Source of the DNA: Bacteroidota bacterium
GTDB lineage: Bacteria; Bacteroidota; Bacteroidia; Cytophagales; Cyclobacteriaceae
Direction of reading: 5' to 3'
Length of the DNA: 51,052 nt
NCBI GenBank assembly: GCA_947470895.1
Contig: CANIVF010000031.1
Span: 1 to 51,052, forward strand
In this document: positions 41,087-50,167 of the stretch, piece after piece
Numbering within the stretch: position 1 is the first letter of the stretch
How the letters are laid out: each line of letters starts with the position of its first letter
The notes under the pieces: generated by a model
What the model saw: the letters and a program-made list of their open reading frames with translations, nothing else
What the model was told of the DNA's origin: nothing
The model's database searches: none
Position numbers and translations under genes: made by a program

Positions 41087-42247
41087 ATGAAACTCGATCA
41101 GGTAATCTTTTCACTTTTCAAAAGTAAGTTTGGAAAAGATCCGATAATGGTCATTGCCCCTGGCCGCATCAACCTGATTGGTGAGCACACCGACTACAAC
41201 GAAGGTTTTGTGATGCCCGCAGCCGTTGACAAGCATATTTTTTTCTTAGTTGCCCCTAATCAAACAGATCGTTTCAACTTCATCTCGATGAATTACAATA
41301 CATCGCTTTCATTCACGACATCCGAATTACAGGCTGGTGGAGAATGGCAGCATTACCTGATGGGAGTGATTGATGGTATTCAAAAGCGAGGACATTCAGT
41401 AGGAGGTGTAGATTGTATTTTTGGAGGCAATGTTCCTGGTGGTGCAGGCATGTCCTCTTCGGCAGCCTTGTGTTCCGGATTTGGATTTGCCCTGAATGAA
41501 ATTTTTGATTTTAAACTTACCCGGCTTGATCTGGCTAAGATCGGTCAATATGCCGAGCACTATTTTGTAGGCCTGATGTGCGGCATCATGGATCAATATG
41601 CAAGCTTGTTCGGAAAGAAAGATGAGGCTTTCATTCTTGATTGCCGGAGCTTGCGACACGAATATCTTCCTTTTCATTTTCCAGACATTGAAATTCTTTT
41701 GGTTGATACCAAAGTGAAACACACGTTGGCTACTTCGGCTTACAATGCCAGGCGCTCGTCCTGTGAAGAAGGAGTCGCCTGGCTTCAAAAATCAAATCCT
41801 GATATACGATCGTTACGCGATACGAGCGTAAGTGATATTGAAGCCATGCGATCTCACGTAAGTGAAGACGTATTTACTAAATGTGGTTTTGTGGTAAAGG
41901 AAATTGCCAGAACGCAACAAGCAGCTCTTTTGTTGAAAGCGGAGGATTTAAAGGGTTTTGGTAAACTCATGTTCGAAACGCATTGGGCCCTGAGCAACGA
42001 GTATGAGGTGAGTTGTGTTGAATCTGATTTGCTGGTGGAGGTTGCCTCACAGTATCCGAATGAGGTGTTTGGTGCCCGACAGATGGGAGGAGGCTTTGGT
42101 GGCTGCATCATTACCCTGGTGAGGAAAGATGCCGTTGAGCAATTTTCTCATAAAGTCAGGGAGAAATATGTTGGTACTTTCAAAAAAGAACCTGATTTTT
42201 ATTCGATTAACCTTTGCGAAGGTGTGCATTCAATACATCATGATTAA
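41087..42247 (+). CDS. galK: Galactokinase
   Basis: GalK phosphorylates alpha-D-galactose to galactose 1-phosphate, the first step of the Leloir pathway. The 386-residue protein shows the galactokinase signature GRINLIGEHTDYNEG (26-40), the GHMP ATP loop PGGAGMSSSAALC (117-129), CGIMDQYAS and the C-terminal GARQMGGGFGGC. The ATG at 41087 is preferred to the GTG at 41081, which adds only two residues. It is followed by a sodium:sugar symporter gene 24 nt later, so the two probably form a galactose-use operon; galT, galE and galM are not in this window. Confidence 0.96.
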   Translation: MKLDQVIFSLFKSKFGKDPIMVIAPGRINLIGEHTDYNEGFVMPAAVDKHIFFLVAPNQTDRFNFISMNYNTSLSFTTSELQAGGEWQHYLMGVIDGIQKRGHSVGGVDCIFGGNVPGGAGMSSSAALCSGFGFALNEIFDFKLTRLDLAKIGQYAEHYFVGLMCGIMDQYASLFGKKDEAFILDCRSLRHEYLPFHFPDIEILLVDTKVKHTLATSAYNARRSSCEEGVAWLQKSNPDIRSLRDTSVSDIEAMRSHVSEDVFTKCGFVVKEIARTQQAALLLKAEDLKGFGKLMFETHWALSNEYEVSCVESDLLVEVASQYPNEVFGARQMGGGFGGCIITLVRKDAVEQFSHKVREKYVGTFKKEPDFYSINLCEGVHSIHHD

Positions 42248-42271
42248 CCCAAACCTTATACCTACTACCTG

Positions 42272-43945
42272 ATGAACGAATTACAATTGTTGGATTATGC
42301 AGTATTCCTCGTTTACTTCTGCATCGTAGCCTTTTATGGCTATTGGATTTATAATCGAAAAAAGAAAGAACAGGCCGATTCAAAGGATTTCTTTTTAGCA
42401 GAAGGCTCGCTCACGTGGTGGGCTATCGGTGCTTCATTGATTGCCTCCAACATCTCAGCCGAGCAAATGATTGGTATGTCCGGTAACGGATTTAAAATGG
42501 GTTTGGCAATTTCTGCGTATGAGTGGATGGCAGCAGCCACTTTGATTGTGGTAGCCGTGTTCTTCTTACCGATTTATCTCAAGAATAAAATTTATACCAT
42601 GCCCCAGTTCCTGAGGCAACGTTACAACGATACCGTGAGTATGATCATGGCCATTTTCTGGCTTTCACTTTATATCATTGTAAACCTCACCTCCATTTTA
42701 TTCTTAGGCGCCTTGGCGGTGAGCACCATTTCCGGAATCGGATTTACTACCTGTATGATTGGTCTGGCCGCTTTCTCCATCATCATTACCCTCGGTGGAA
42801 TGAAGGTGATTGGTTATACCGATGTTATTCAAGTGTTCTTTCTGGTGTTAGGAGGCTTGGCAACAACTTACCTGGCGTTAAATCTTGTGTCAGAACAATT
42901 TGGTACCAGCGGCACGATGAATGGTTTGAGCCTGCTGATGGAAAAATCAAGCGATCACTTTGATATGATCTTCGACCGCTCGAATGAGAATTACATCAGT
43001 CTCCCCGGGCTCACGGTTTTATTTGGAGCGATGTGGGTGGTAAACCTCAACTATTGGGGTTGCAACCAATACATTACACAGCGTGCATTGGGTGCCGACT
43101 TACAAACTGCCCGCACCGGACTTCTTTTTGCAGCGTTCCTGAAAATGCTTATGCCTGTGATCGTTGTGCTCCCCGGTATTGCAGCGTATGTGTTGTGGAA
43201 AAACGGAATGTTTCAAACGGAGATGCTGAAGAACGGTGAACTTATTCAGGATAACGCTTATCCTGTATTATTAAATTTACTTCCTACAGGATTAAAAGGG
43301 TTATCCTTTGCGGCATTAACGGCAGCCGTGGTGGCCTCGTTGGCCGGAAAAGCAAACAGTATCTCAACCATCTTCACGTTGGATATTTACAAAGAACACA
43401 TCAACAAAGAAGCCAATGAAAAGAACCTGGTATGGATGGGACGTGTTGTAGTGGTTGTGGCCATGATCATCGCAATCATCATTGCGCCTTTTCTGGGCAT
43501 TGATAAAAAAGGAGGCTTTGAATTTATTCAGGAGTATACAGGCTTTGTTTCGCCAGGAATCTTTGCGATGTTCATTCTTGGTTTCTTCTGGAAGCGCACC
43601 ACTGCCGGAGCCGCAATGTTTGCCATTATTGGTGGATTTGCCTGTTCAGTATTATTTAAATTCTTACCTGACTTTGCAGACGTTTCGTTCCTCCAGGGAT
43701 TTGGTTTTGCCGCACTTAATCCTGCGTCTGGGGTGATCGAGATTCCGTTCCTCGACCGCATGGGTTTTGTATTTATTATTTGTGTGATCGGTATGGTAGT
43801 GATCAGTTTATCAACACCAGCTCATAAATTACCCAAGCACACCCTGGAGGTAGATCCTGCTATGTTCAGAACTTCACAAGGTTTTGCTATTGGTTCCATT
43901 ATCATATTGATTGGCTTAACCGCATTGTATGCTATTTTCTGGTAA
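42272..43945 (+). CDS. Sodium:solute (glucose/galactose) symporter, SSS family
   Basis: A 557-residue transporter with about 14 transmembrane segments, of the SLC5/SSS family. Landmarks include GSLTWWAIGASLIASNISAEQ near the N-terminus (sodium-site region, 46-66), NTNYWGCNQ-type motif seen as NLNYWGCNQYI and AALTAAVVASLAGKANSIST. Position after galK indicates galactose (and possibly glucose) import. A strong terminator follows (43963-43997). The sugar specificity is inferred from context. Confidence 0.92.
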   Translation: MNELQLLDYAVFLVYFCIVAFYGYWIYNRKKKEQADSKDFFLAEGSLTWWAIGASLIASNISAEQMIGMSGNGFKMGLAISAYEWMAAATLIVVAVFFLPIYLKNKIYTMPQFLRQRYNDTVSMIMAIFWLSLYIIVNLTSILFLGALAVSTISGIGFTTCMIGLAAFSIIITLGGMKVIGYTDVIQVFFLVLGGLATTYLALNLVSEQFGTSGTMNGLSLLMEKSSDHFDMIFDRSNENYISLPGLTVLFGAMWVVNLNYWGCNQYITQRALGADLQTARTGLLFAAFLKMLMPVIVVLPGIAAYVLWKNGMFQTEMLKNGELIQDNAYPVLLNLLPTGLKGLSFAALTAAVVASLAGKANSISTIFTLDIYKEHINKEANEKNLVWMGRVVVVVAMIIAIIIAPFLGIDKKGGFEFIQEYTGFVSPGIFAMFILGFFWKRTTAGAAMFAIIGGFACSVLFKFLPDFADVSFLQGFGFAALNPASGVIEIPFLDRMGFVFIICVIGMVVISLSTPAHKLPKHTLEVDPAMFRTSQGFAIGSIIILIGLTALYAIFW

Positions 43946-43962
43946 CGCATAATTTTTCAATT

Positions 43963-43997
43963 AAAAAGCTATCGCCCGTTGCGATAGCTTTTTTTTA
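43963..43997 (+). terminator. Rho-independent terminator after the galK-symporter operon
   Basis: AAGCTATCGC-ccgtt-GCGATAGCTT (43966-43990) is a 10-bp perfect stem with a 5-nt loop followed by TTTTTT. It lies 20 nt after the symporter stop. The A-run before the stem makes it able to function in both directions. Confidence 0.93.
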
Positions 43998-44007
43998 CAG
44001 ATCATAA

Positions 44008-44523
44008 ATGAGAAGAATAATTTTAGGTCTAGCAGTTAGCCTGGATAGTTTCATTGAAGACCCCCATGGTGAATATGATTGGTGTTTTACTGATCAGGAT
44101 TATGGCATGTCAGATTTTCTAAAGCGAATCGATGCCATCATCATGGGAAGAAAATCTTTTGAACTCACGATGAAACACGAAAGTGAAAATCTCTGGAAGG
44201 GAATGGAGACCTTTGTGGTCACCAACACCTTGAAAGAAGTGGAACCATCGAATGTTAAACTGGTTGCCAGAGATGTAGTTGATTTCGTTCGTGAGCTTAA
44301 ACATACTAAGGGAAAAGACATCTGGCTCTTTGGGGGCACACAGTTAATCACCACGCTTGTGAATGCAGGGTTAGTTGATGAATATTGGCTATCGGTGCAC
44401 CCGGTGATTTTGGGAGGCGGCAAACCATTATTTCAAAACGTTGCCATCAGGAAAAGTTTGAAACTGGTAAGTCATAAAGTGTACGACACAGGTCTCGTTT
44501 CACTTAAATATGTTCCAGTCTAA
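44008..44523 (+). CDS. Dihydrofolate reductase family protein (RibD C-terminal type)
   Basis: A 171-residue single-domain reductase of the RibD C-terminal/DHFR-like fold. It shows RRIILGLAVSLDSFIED at the start, IIMGRKSFELTMK in the middle, DIWLFGGTQLITTLVNAGLVDE (about 108-130; the GG dinucleotide loop) and ILGGGKPLF near the end. It binds NADPH; the natural substrate is unknown in this group. It starts 10 nt after the terminator, so it has a separate promoter, but a TAnnTTTG box was not seen. It is convergent with the GNAT gene. Confidence 0.88.
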   Translation: MRRIILGLAVSLDSFIEDPHGEYDWCFTDQDYGMSDFLKRIDAIIMGRKSFELTMKHESENLWKGMETFVVTNTLKEVEPSNVKLVARDVVDFVRELKHTKGKDIWLFGGTQLITTLVNAGLVDEYWLSVHPVILGGGKPLFQNVAIRKSLKLVSHKVYDTGLVSLKYVPV

Positions 44524-44540
44524 TAAGTGATGTAGGATCA

Positions 44541-45410
44541 TTATCCAAACTCAGGCCCACAAATCAAATACTGTTTATCCTTGTTGCCAGGAAAGGGATT
44601 ATTGCCGCGATACATCCGTACAAATTCACGTTGCTTTATAAAACCAATCGACCTTAACCAATGGATTAGATCTTCTTTGTCATTCAGCACTTCCACCACG
44701 ATGGGTTTATCTTTCAAGTGACTTAGTGATTTTGAAATAAGAATTTGTGCATCGGTATAGGTCGAAGCCATGACAGGACCAAGCTGTTGATACCTTCTTC
44801 CATCTCTTCCCAAGACAAGGCCAGTAAGAACATGATTTTGTTTCAGCATCCACGCCCTGTTAGGAAATTCTTTTAGTAACGATTCAATGAGAGATGATCT
44901 GTTGGCGCCAAAAGCCTGTTCGTCATACGCCATGATTTCAGGAAGATGCTTTAAAGTAATCGGCTCAGTCAAGTCATCATCGGCAGGATTTGATGACATG
45001 CTTTTAATAGAATCGCATGTCATCCGTGAGATGGAATATTCATCGATGAAATTAAACTTGTTGTAGACTTGTTGCCCTGCGGGAGTAGCATCGAGTTTAA
45101 TGGATTTGCACTGCTGTAATTCAGCAAAGATATTTTTCAGTAGTGATTTACTGATACCATGCCCACGATAGTCCTTATCCACCAGTACCATGTTTATCCA
45201 GGCGACATCATTGTTGTAATTCATGGCAGCAGTGGTGCCTATGATTTTTCCATGGTACTCAGCAAGAAGGCAACGGTTTGGCGGATTGGCTATGATCAGC
45301 TGCCAATCTTTTTCTGTTTGGTTCCAACCTTGTTCAGTAGATAATCTCATCACTGCGTGTAAGTCACCCGGCAGAATACGTCTAATGATGATTTGATCTT
45401 GTTGTATCAT
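44541..45410 (-). CDS. GNAT family acetyltransferase with two GNAT-like domains
   Basis: A 289-residue protein. The N-terminal half is a normal GNAT domain (IGTTAAMNYNNDVAWINMVLVDKDYRGHGISKSLL: DKDYRGHGISK is the acetyl-CoA loop). The C-terminal half (about 155-289) has a degenerate GNAT-like fold, similar to the YitH/HsdS-like second domain. This two-domain layout resembles a Bacteroidota and Bacillus group of unknown acceptor. The gene is alone, convergent with the RibD-like gene. Acetyl transfer to an amine is likely, substrate unknown. Confidence 0.85.
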   Translation of the reverse strand: MIQQDQIIIRRILPGDLHAVMRLSTEQGWNQTEKDWQLIIANPPNRCLLAEYHGKIIGTTAAMNYNNDVAWINMVLVDKDYRGHGISKSLLKNIFAELQQCKSIKLDATPAGQQVYNKFNFIDEYSISRMTCDSIKSMSSNPADDDLTEPITLKHLPEIMAYDEQAFGANRSSLIESLLKEFPNRAWMLKQNHVLTGLVLGRDGRRYQQLGPVMASTYTDAQILISKSLSHLKDKPIVVEVLNDKEDLIHWLRSIGFIKQREFVRMYRGNNPFPGNKDKQYLICGPEFG

Positions 45411-45467
45411 AATCCGTTCTGCCTGCTCAGCATTATTTTAATCTGACTAACGACATCCAGGATAAAG

Positions 45468-46670
45468 TTATGATTCAGGTTGCTGTTTTTTAGGAAGGAA
45501 TGATATCGCGATTGTTCCAATGATCGCCAGGATAATCAGGGCGGAAAATCCATTCGCATAGCTTCCGGTCTTGTCCCTAAACCAGGCGGCCAGCATAGGA
45601 GCAAGTGCTTCGCCCAAACCATCGGCAGCAATGATGATTCCCATAACACGCCCCATTACTTTTACACCAAATAGTTCCGCGGCCATCAAGGGGATGATCA
45701 TGTAATCGCCACCCAGAGCCATTCCGAAAAAGAAGGCAAATAGGTAGATGACTCCGGCTGTTTTAGCGGCAAATAGTAATGGAATGGAAAGCGCCACGAG
45801 TGCATAAATCAATATCATCACATACTTCTTTTGAATTTTATCGGCCAGCCATCCCATTAAAAGACGACCAATAATACTCGCGCCAAGAACAATGGATAAT
45901 ACATTGGCAGCATCTTGCTGGGAATATTTCAAATCAATACTTAAAAATAATTTTAGGTTCTGACTGGTTCCTGCCACAGCGCCAATCGAACACATGCTGC
46001 CGATTAAAAGAAGATAAAACGAACTGCGTTTTAAAATATCAGTAAAGGGTACTTTAGCAGGTTCTAGTTTTACTGGAGTATTCACACCCTCCGGATTCTC
46101 TTTAACAAACCACACCATAGGAAATGCTACCACAATCATGATAATACCTAAACTTAATAAACCACCGCGCCATCCAAATTCCATATTAAGTGCTTTGGCG
46201 ATTTGGGGAACAAGCATGCCTCCAATACCAATGCCGAGATAGGCAATGCCCATTACTTTGCCGCGCGAATTGTTAAACCAACGGGATATTAAAACCTGAT
46301 TGGGAAGCGGACCACCAAACAAATAGCCAAGGGCATTGAATAAATAAAAAATATAAAAATGCCAGAGAGAAGTCATCATGCTCAGGCCGATTAAAGCAAT
46401 GCCGCCCATCACGATGCCGGCAAGCATTAATTGACGCGGACCGTACTTATCGATAAACCAGCCTGCAATAAATCCGAAGATAGGCCCAATGAGTACTTTG
46501 CCCAACGCACTTCCTGATGTGACGGTGGCGCGCGTCCATCCAAATTCTTCGATCCAGAAATCGTAAAAGAAGGGTAGCCCATAAAACATGATTCCCACCA
46601 GAGAGAATAAACTCAAGAATGCGGTTGCCGCTATATGAAATTGGTTTTTGTTTATTTTTTCTTTCTGCAT
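45468..46670 (-). CDS. MFS transporter, OFA-like (carboxylate type)
   Basis: A 400-residue 12-TM major facilitator. FYDFWIEEFGWTRATVTSGSAL and GPIFGFIAGWFIDKYGPRQLM are the family landmarks, the latter being the MFS signature loop between TM2 and TM3 (DKYGPR). The arrangement resembles the oxalate:formate/monocarboxylate (OFA) group, so a small organic acid is the probable substrate. It starts 24 nt after the M20 hydrolase stop and is the last gene of the catabolic operon from 50006 downward. The imported compound may be the substrate for the amidohydrolase or lyase. Confidence 0.85.
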   Translation of the reverse strand: MQKEKINKNQFHIAATAFLSLFSLVGIMFYGLPFFYDFWIEEFGWTRATVTSGSALGKVLIGPIFGFIAGWFIDKYGPRQLMLAGIVMGGIALIGLSMMTSLWHFYIFYLFNALGYLFGGPLPNQVLISRWFNNSRGKVMGIAYLGIGIGGMLVPQIAKALNMEFGWRGGLLSLGIIMIVVAFPMVWFVKENPEGVNTPVKLEPAKVPFTDILKRSSFYLLLIGSMCSIGAVAGTSQNLKLFLSIDLKYSQQDAANVLSIVLGASIIGRLLMGWLADKIQKKYVMILIYALVALSIPLLFAAKTAGVIYLFAFFFGMALGGDYMIIPLMAAELFGVKVMGRVMGIIIAADGLGEALAPMLAAWFRDKTGSYANGFSALIILAIIGTIAISFLPKKQQPES

Positions 46671-46694
46671 GGCATCGTAGTTTTTTTATTTCAT

Positions 46695-47885
46695 TTAGAT
46701 TCGGTTCCCTAATTGCTTGACGGCTAAATAGGCCATTAACCCTGAACCCAGGGCTAATGCATCTTCATCAAGATTAAAAGAAGGTGTGTGTAACGATGAA
46801 GTGATTCCTTTTTCTTGATTGGCTATACCCAGCAAATAAAAACAAGAATGGGCTTGTTGTGAATAATAAGCAAAGTCTTCAGCGGCCATCCAGATGTCGG
46901 CTTCCAGTACATTTTCTTTTCCAAGATATTCTTCAGCAAAAGCACTTAATTGAGTGGTAAGATGTTCTTCATTGATCAGAAAGGGATAACCGCGATTGAT
47001 TGTAAAATCACATCGTCCACCCATACCTTCAGCCATGGAGGTTGCCATTTTTTTCATTTGCGTATGAGCTTCTGATCTCCAGCGTTCATCCATCGTTCTG
47101 AATGTTCCTTCCAGAAAAACTTCATTGGGAATTACATTGAATGCTCCATTCGCGATTACTTTTCCAAAAGACAGAACGGTTGGCAGAGATGGATTGGCTA
47201 CTCGACTTACAATCTGCTGAAGTGCCACCAGAATTTGTGCCGTAATCATCACCGGATCAATATTCAAATGAGGCTGAGCACCGTGCCCACCTTTGCCGCT
47301 GACTTTCATCGAAATTTCATCCATTGATGCCATGAATTTTCCTTTGCGGATGGCGACCTTCCCTGATTCAACCATAGGGGAAACATGCTGACCGATGACA
47401 GCCTGTGGCTTGGGATTATTAAGAACGCCATCCTTGATCATCAGGCTTGCGCCACCGGGAAGTTTCTCTTCTCCGGGTTGGAAGATCAACTTTACCGTTC
47501 CCCCAAACTTGCTTTTAAGTGCTTGTAAAATTCTGGCTGCACTAAGCAACGAAGCCGTATGCCCATCATGCCCACAGGCATGCATAACTCCGTCATGGAT
47601 CGATGCGTAATCCAATTTATTAGATTCGGTAATCGGTAATGCATCCATATCTGCGCGTAACGCAATCACCTGATCCGATGCTTTATCTCCTTTGATTAGG
47701 CCAACTACTCCTGTGTTAGCCATGGGTACCCAGCTAATTCCAATCTCATCCAACTGCTTTTTTACATAAGCCGATGTCTCATATTCCTGAAATGACAATT
47801 CGGGATGCGCATGCAGATGTCTTCTGGTTGCGATCGTGGTCTTCTGTAATTCGTTAGCTAATTGCTTGATGTCGTTCAATAGCAT
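46695..47885 (-). CDS. M20 family amidohydrolase (N-acyl-amino-acid hydrolase type)
   Basis: A 396-residue zinc amidohydrolase with HACGHDGH (102-109), RADMDALPI (76-84) and FQPGEEKLPGG (135-145), the M20D markers used by hippurate hydrolase, IAA-amino-acid hydrolase and N-acetyl-diaminopimelate deacetylase. These cleave amide bonds of N-acylated amino acids. It has no signal peptide. It lies 41 nt after the DapA-like gene and 24 nt before the MFS gene. Substrate not determined, but with an SDR and an aldolase-like protein it suggests breakdown of an N-acyl compound. Confidence 0.9.
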   Translation of the reverse strand: MLLNDIKQLANELQKTTIATRRHLHAHPELSFQEYETSAYVKKQLDEIGISWVPMANTGVVGLIKGDKASDQVIALRADMDALPITESNKLDYASIHDGVMHACGHDGHTASLLSAARILQALKSKFGGTVKLIFQPGEEKLPGGASLMIKDGVLNNPKPQAVIGQHVSPMVESGKVAIRKGKFMASMDEISMKVSGKGGHGAQPHLNIDPVMITAQILVALQQIVSRVANPSLPTVLSFGKVIANGAFNVIPNEVFLEGTFRTMDERWRSEAHTQMKKMATSMAEGMGGRCDFTINRGYPFLINEEHLTTQLSAFAEEYLGKENVLEADIWMAAEDFAYYSQQAHSCFYLLGIANQEKGITSSLHTPSFNLDEDALALGSGLMAYLAVKQLGNRI

Positions 47886-47926
47886 GAAATCGTATTTTCA
47901 ATTCGGATGGAATAGTAATGCGTAGT

Positions 47927-48979
47927 TTATTTTTGTGTCCTTAAGAAGTTGTGAACAAAGGCATCATCGGTAAGATAAGGATACATGGAATAAACTCGAT
48001 CAATCTCTTCTGCTTGTCCGGGTGAAAGTTTTTCTTCCGGATCCAAACACCAGATGCCTTCCATTAATCCTTGCCTGCGCAGCACTTCATGAATGCCGGC
48101 AATACATCCCTTAAAAGAATTGGCCGCATCAAAAATGGCTGCGTTCATATCAGTGATTTCTATATTCTTTGCGAGTAAGTTTTCTATTCCGTGATGGTCG
48201 CCTGGGCGCTGTTTTATCTCGTGAAATAGTTCAACGGAGTTTTTGGTCCACACCGCCCAATGCCCTAACAGACCACCAACAAATCGTTTCTCAACCAGCT
48301 CACCGTTGATGGTAAAGCGATAGGGTGTTAGCAGGTCCGCAATAATATTATCATCGTTGCCGGTATATAAAGCAATCTCGTTTCTTCGTGAAGAATGACA
48401 TACGGCTCTTACCACATCCAGGGTTTGATAGCGATTGAATGCGGCTACCTTGATGGCGTGCACGTTGGGTATCTCGACAAACTTTTGCCAGAAATGATAG
48501 GTTAGAATTCTTCCTCCCACCGCGGGTTGAAGGTAAAATCCAAAAACGGGTATGATCTCGGCAATGGCTTCCACCCGTTTTATAAGTTCATCTTCCGAGT
48601 AGGTTAGGCCACCCATGCTAACGAGCCCGAGCTGATAACCATACTTCACAGCAAGTTCGGCTTCTCTCAAGGCTTGTTCCGTAGGGCCAACAATGCCTGC
48701 CACTTTTATAAAAGGTCTTTCCAATTTTGCTCTAGAAATTTCATCGGCTGCTATTTCTAAAACAGGCTCCAGCAAATTGATGTGTGGCTTTCGTATTTCG
48801 AACTGTGTAGTATGCACACCCACGGCTACTCCACCGACACCGCTTGCTATGTAATATCTGGTTAGGAGGCGTTGTCGATTTTCATCAAGTGATAGATGTT
48901 GGTTTAATGCCAGAGGATGTGCCGGTATCACCGTGCCTTGTTGTAGTAAATGATGTATCGAAGTGTCTAAATTTTTCAT
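47927..48979 (-). CDS. Dihydrodipicolinate synthase (DapA) family lyase/aldolase
   Basis: A 350-residue TIM-barrel lyase, longer than the usual 290-300. The Schiff-base lysine is Lys177 in HAIKVAAFNRYQ and the catalytic tyrosine is Tyr149 in FGFYLQPAVGG. The N-terminal GVGGVAVGVHTTQF takes the place of the usual GTTGE loop, with the first threonine kept, so substrate preference differs from DapA. Such proteins catalyse retro-aldol or pyruvate lyase reactions. It starts 10 nt after the SDR gene and is 41 nt before the M20 gene. A role in a sugar acid or amino acid pathway is inferred. Confidence 0.88.
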   Translation of the reverse strand: MKNLDTSIHHLLQQGTVIPAHPLALNQHLSLDENRQRLLTRYYIASGVGGVAVGVHTTQFEIRKPHINLLEPVLEIAADEISRAKLERPFIKVAGIVGPTEQALREAELAVKYGYQLGLVSMGGLTYSEDELIKRVEAIAEIIPVFGFYLQPAVGGRILTYHFWQKFVEIPNVHAIKVAAFNRYQTLDVVRAVCHSSRRNEIALYTGNDDNIIADLLTPYRFTINGELVEKRFVGGLLGHWAVWTKNSVELFHEIKQRPGDHHGIENLLAKNIEITDMNAAIFDAANSFKGCIAGIHEVLRRQGLMEGIWCLDPEEKLSPGQAEEIDRVYSMYPYLTDDAFVHNFLRTQK

Positions 48980-48989
48980 TCACTTACCA

Positions 48990-50006
48990 TTAAAATTTTC
49001 CATCTCTTTCCTGGAAGTGTGTCGGCTTATTGATTGTTTTTCCTCCATGCTGGATCCACGCAGCCAATACTTCAATCATGTTTACTAGTGACACTTTAGG
49101 ATAACCAAATAGTTTAAATGACTCTCCAGCGTTACTTAGTAAGGCAGTGGGGTTCTCTTCGTTTTCAAACAACGGAGTCTTGTTAAATCGTTTACCAAAT
49201 TCTTTGGCAATCCATCTTACCGAAGCTGTTTCCGGGCCGGTGATGTTCAATACTTTTGCCGGTACTTCACAATGATGCAGTGCCCTTAGTGCCATTTCAT
49301 TCGCATCGCCTTGCCAGATCACATTCACATTGCCCATACGCAGATCGATCGGGTTTCCTTGATCTACCGCTTTGGCTATATCCATGAGCACGCCATAGCT
49401 AACATCGTTGGCGTAGTTGAGGCGATAGATGAGCACGGGTGTATGGTTCTTTGCTGTGTAATATTGAAAGAGGCGTTCTCGTCCCAAACAGGATTGTGCA
49501 TATTCTCCAACGGGTTCCGGCAACCGATCTTCTACCGCACCACCTTGCGCGACTGGTGTTAATGGATAAACATTGCCGGTGGAAAAAACTACGATGCGGG
49601 AGTTCTTATATTTTTGGGCCACGCGTCCGGGCAGATAGCTATTCATCGCCCATGTAAACGACTCTTTGCCGGTAGTGCCAAATTTAGTGCCCGCCAGGTA
49701 GAGTACATTCTTCGCATCCGGCAAAGCTTGCAGTTGATCTTCTTCCAGCAGATCGGCAGTAATGGTTTCGATACCCAATTGCTTTAACTCGTCTTCTAAG
49801 CCGAGTTCTGAAAACCGGGATACGCCAATGATCTTCTTCTTAAGGCCAGCTTTATCAACAGCCTGCTTGGCAAGCCGTGCAAGTGCTGGACCCATTTTAC
49901 CACCAACACCGAGAATAATAATGTCGCCTTCGAGGCGGGCTATGTCCGATACCAAATCATCGGAGGGCAACAACATGTTCTGATAAACGTCTTCTATATT
50001 TTTCAT
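48990..50006 (-). CDS. NAD-dependent epimerase/dehydratase family protein with altered active site
   Basis: An extended SDR of 338 residues. The Rossmann loop is ILGVGGKMGP (31-40), the structural serine lies in FSTGNVYPLT (141-150). At the catalytic position YxxxK the sequence reads Tyr169-Ala-Gln-Ser-Cys173 (YAQSC), so the usual lysine is replaced by cysteine. This departs from the SDR catalytic tetrad, so the enzyme may be altered or non-catalytic. The ATG at 50006 is preferred over that at 50021 (five extra residues). It leads the DapA-M20-MFS operon; a common substrate for the first steps is likely. Confidence 0.85.
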   Translation of the reverse strand: MKNIEDVYQNMLLPSDDLVSDIARLEGDIIILGVGGKMGPALARLAKQAVDKAGLKKKIIGVSRFSELGLEDELKQLGIETITADLLEEDQLQALPDAKNVLYLAGTKFGTTGKESFTWAMNSYLPGRVAQKYKNSRIVVFSTGNVYPLTPVAQGGAVEDRLPEPVGEYAQSCLGRERLFQYYTAKNHTPVLIYRLNYANDVSYGVLMDIAKAVDQGNPIDLRMGNVNVIWQGDANEMALRALHHCEVPAKVLNITGPETASVRWIAKEFGKRFNKTPLFENEENPTALLSNAGESFKLFGYPKVSLVNMIEVLAAWIQHGGKTINKPTHFQERDGKF

Positions 50007-50167
50007 GGGTGATTTCCGCATTTGGAAATGTGATAATACCCATTTTGCTGATCAATTTAAACGACTTCTTTACAGATGGGTTTAGGTGTGTTTGGGAAAC
50101 GCATCCATGAGCCGATAAAAGCATGAATGTCCGTTCCGAAAAAGACACTTATATGAATCCGCCTTCG

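Noticed and set aside
49957..50148. 63-residue minus-strand frame in the gap between the SDR and the barrel gene
   Set aside because: Overlaps the SDR start region, has no recognisable motif and no promoter; likely spurious.
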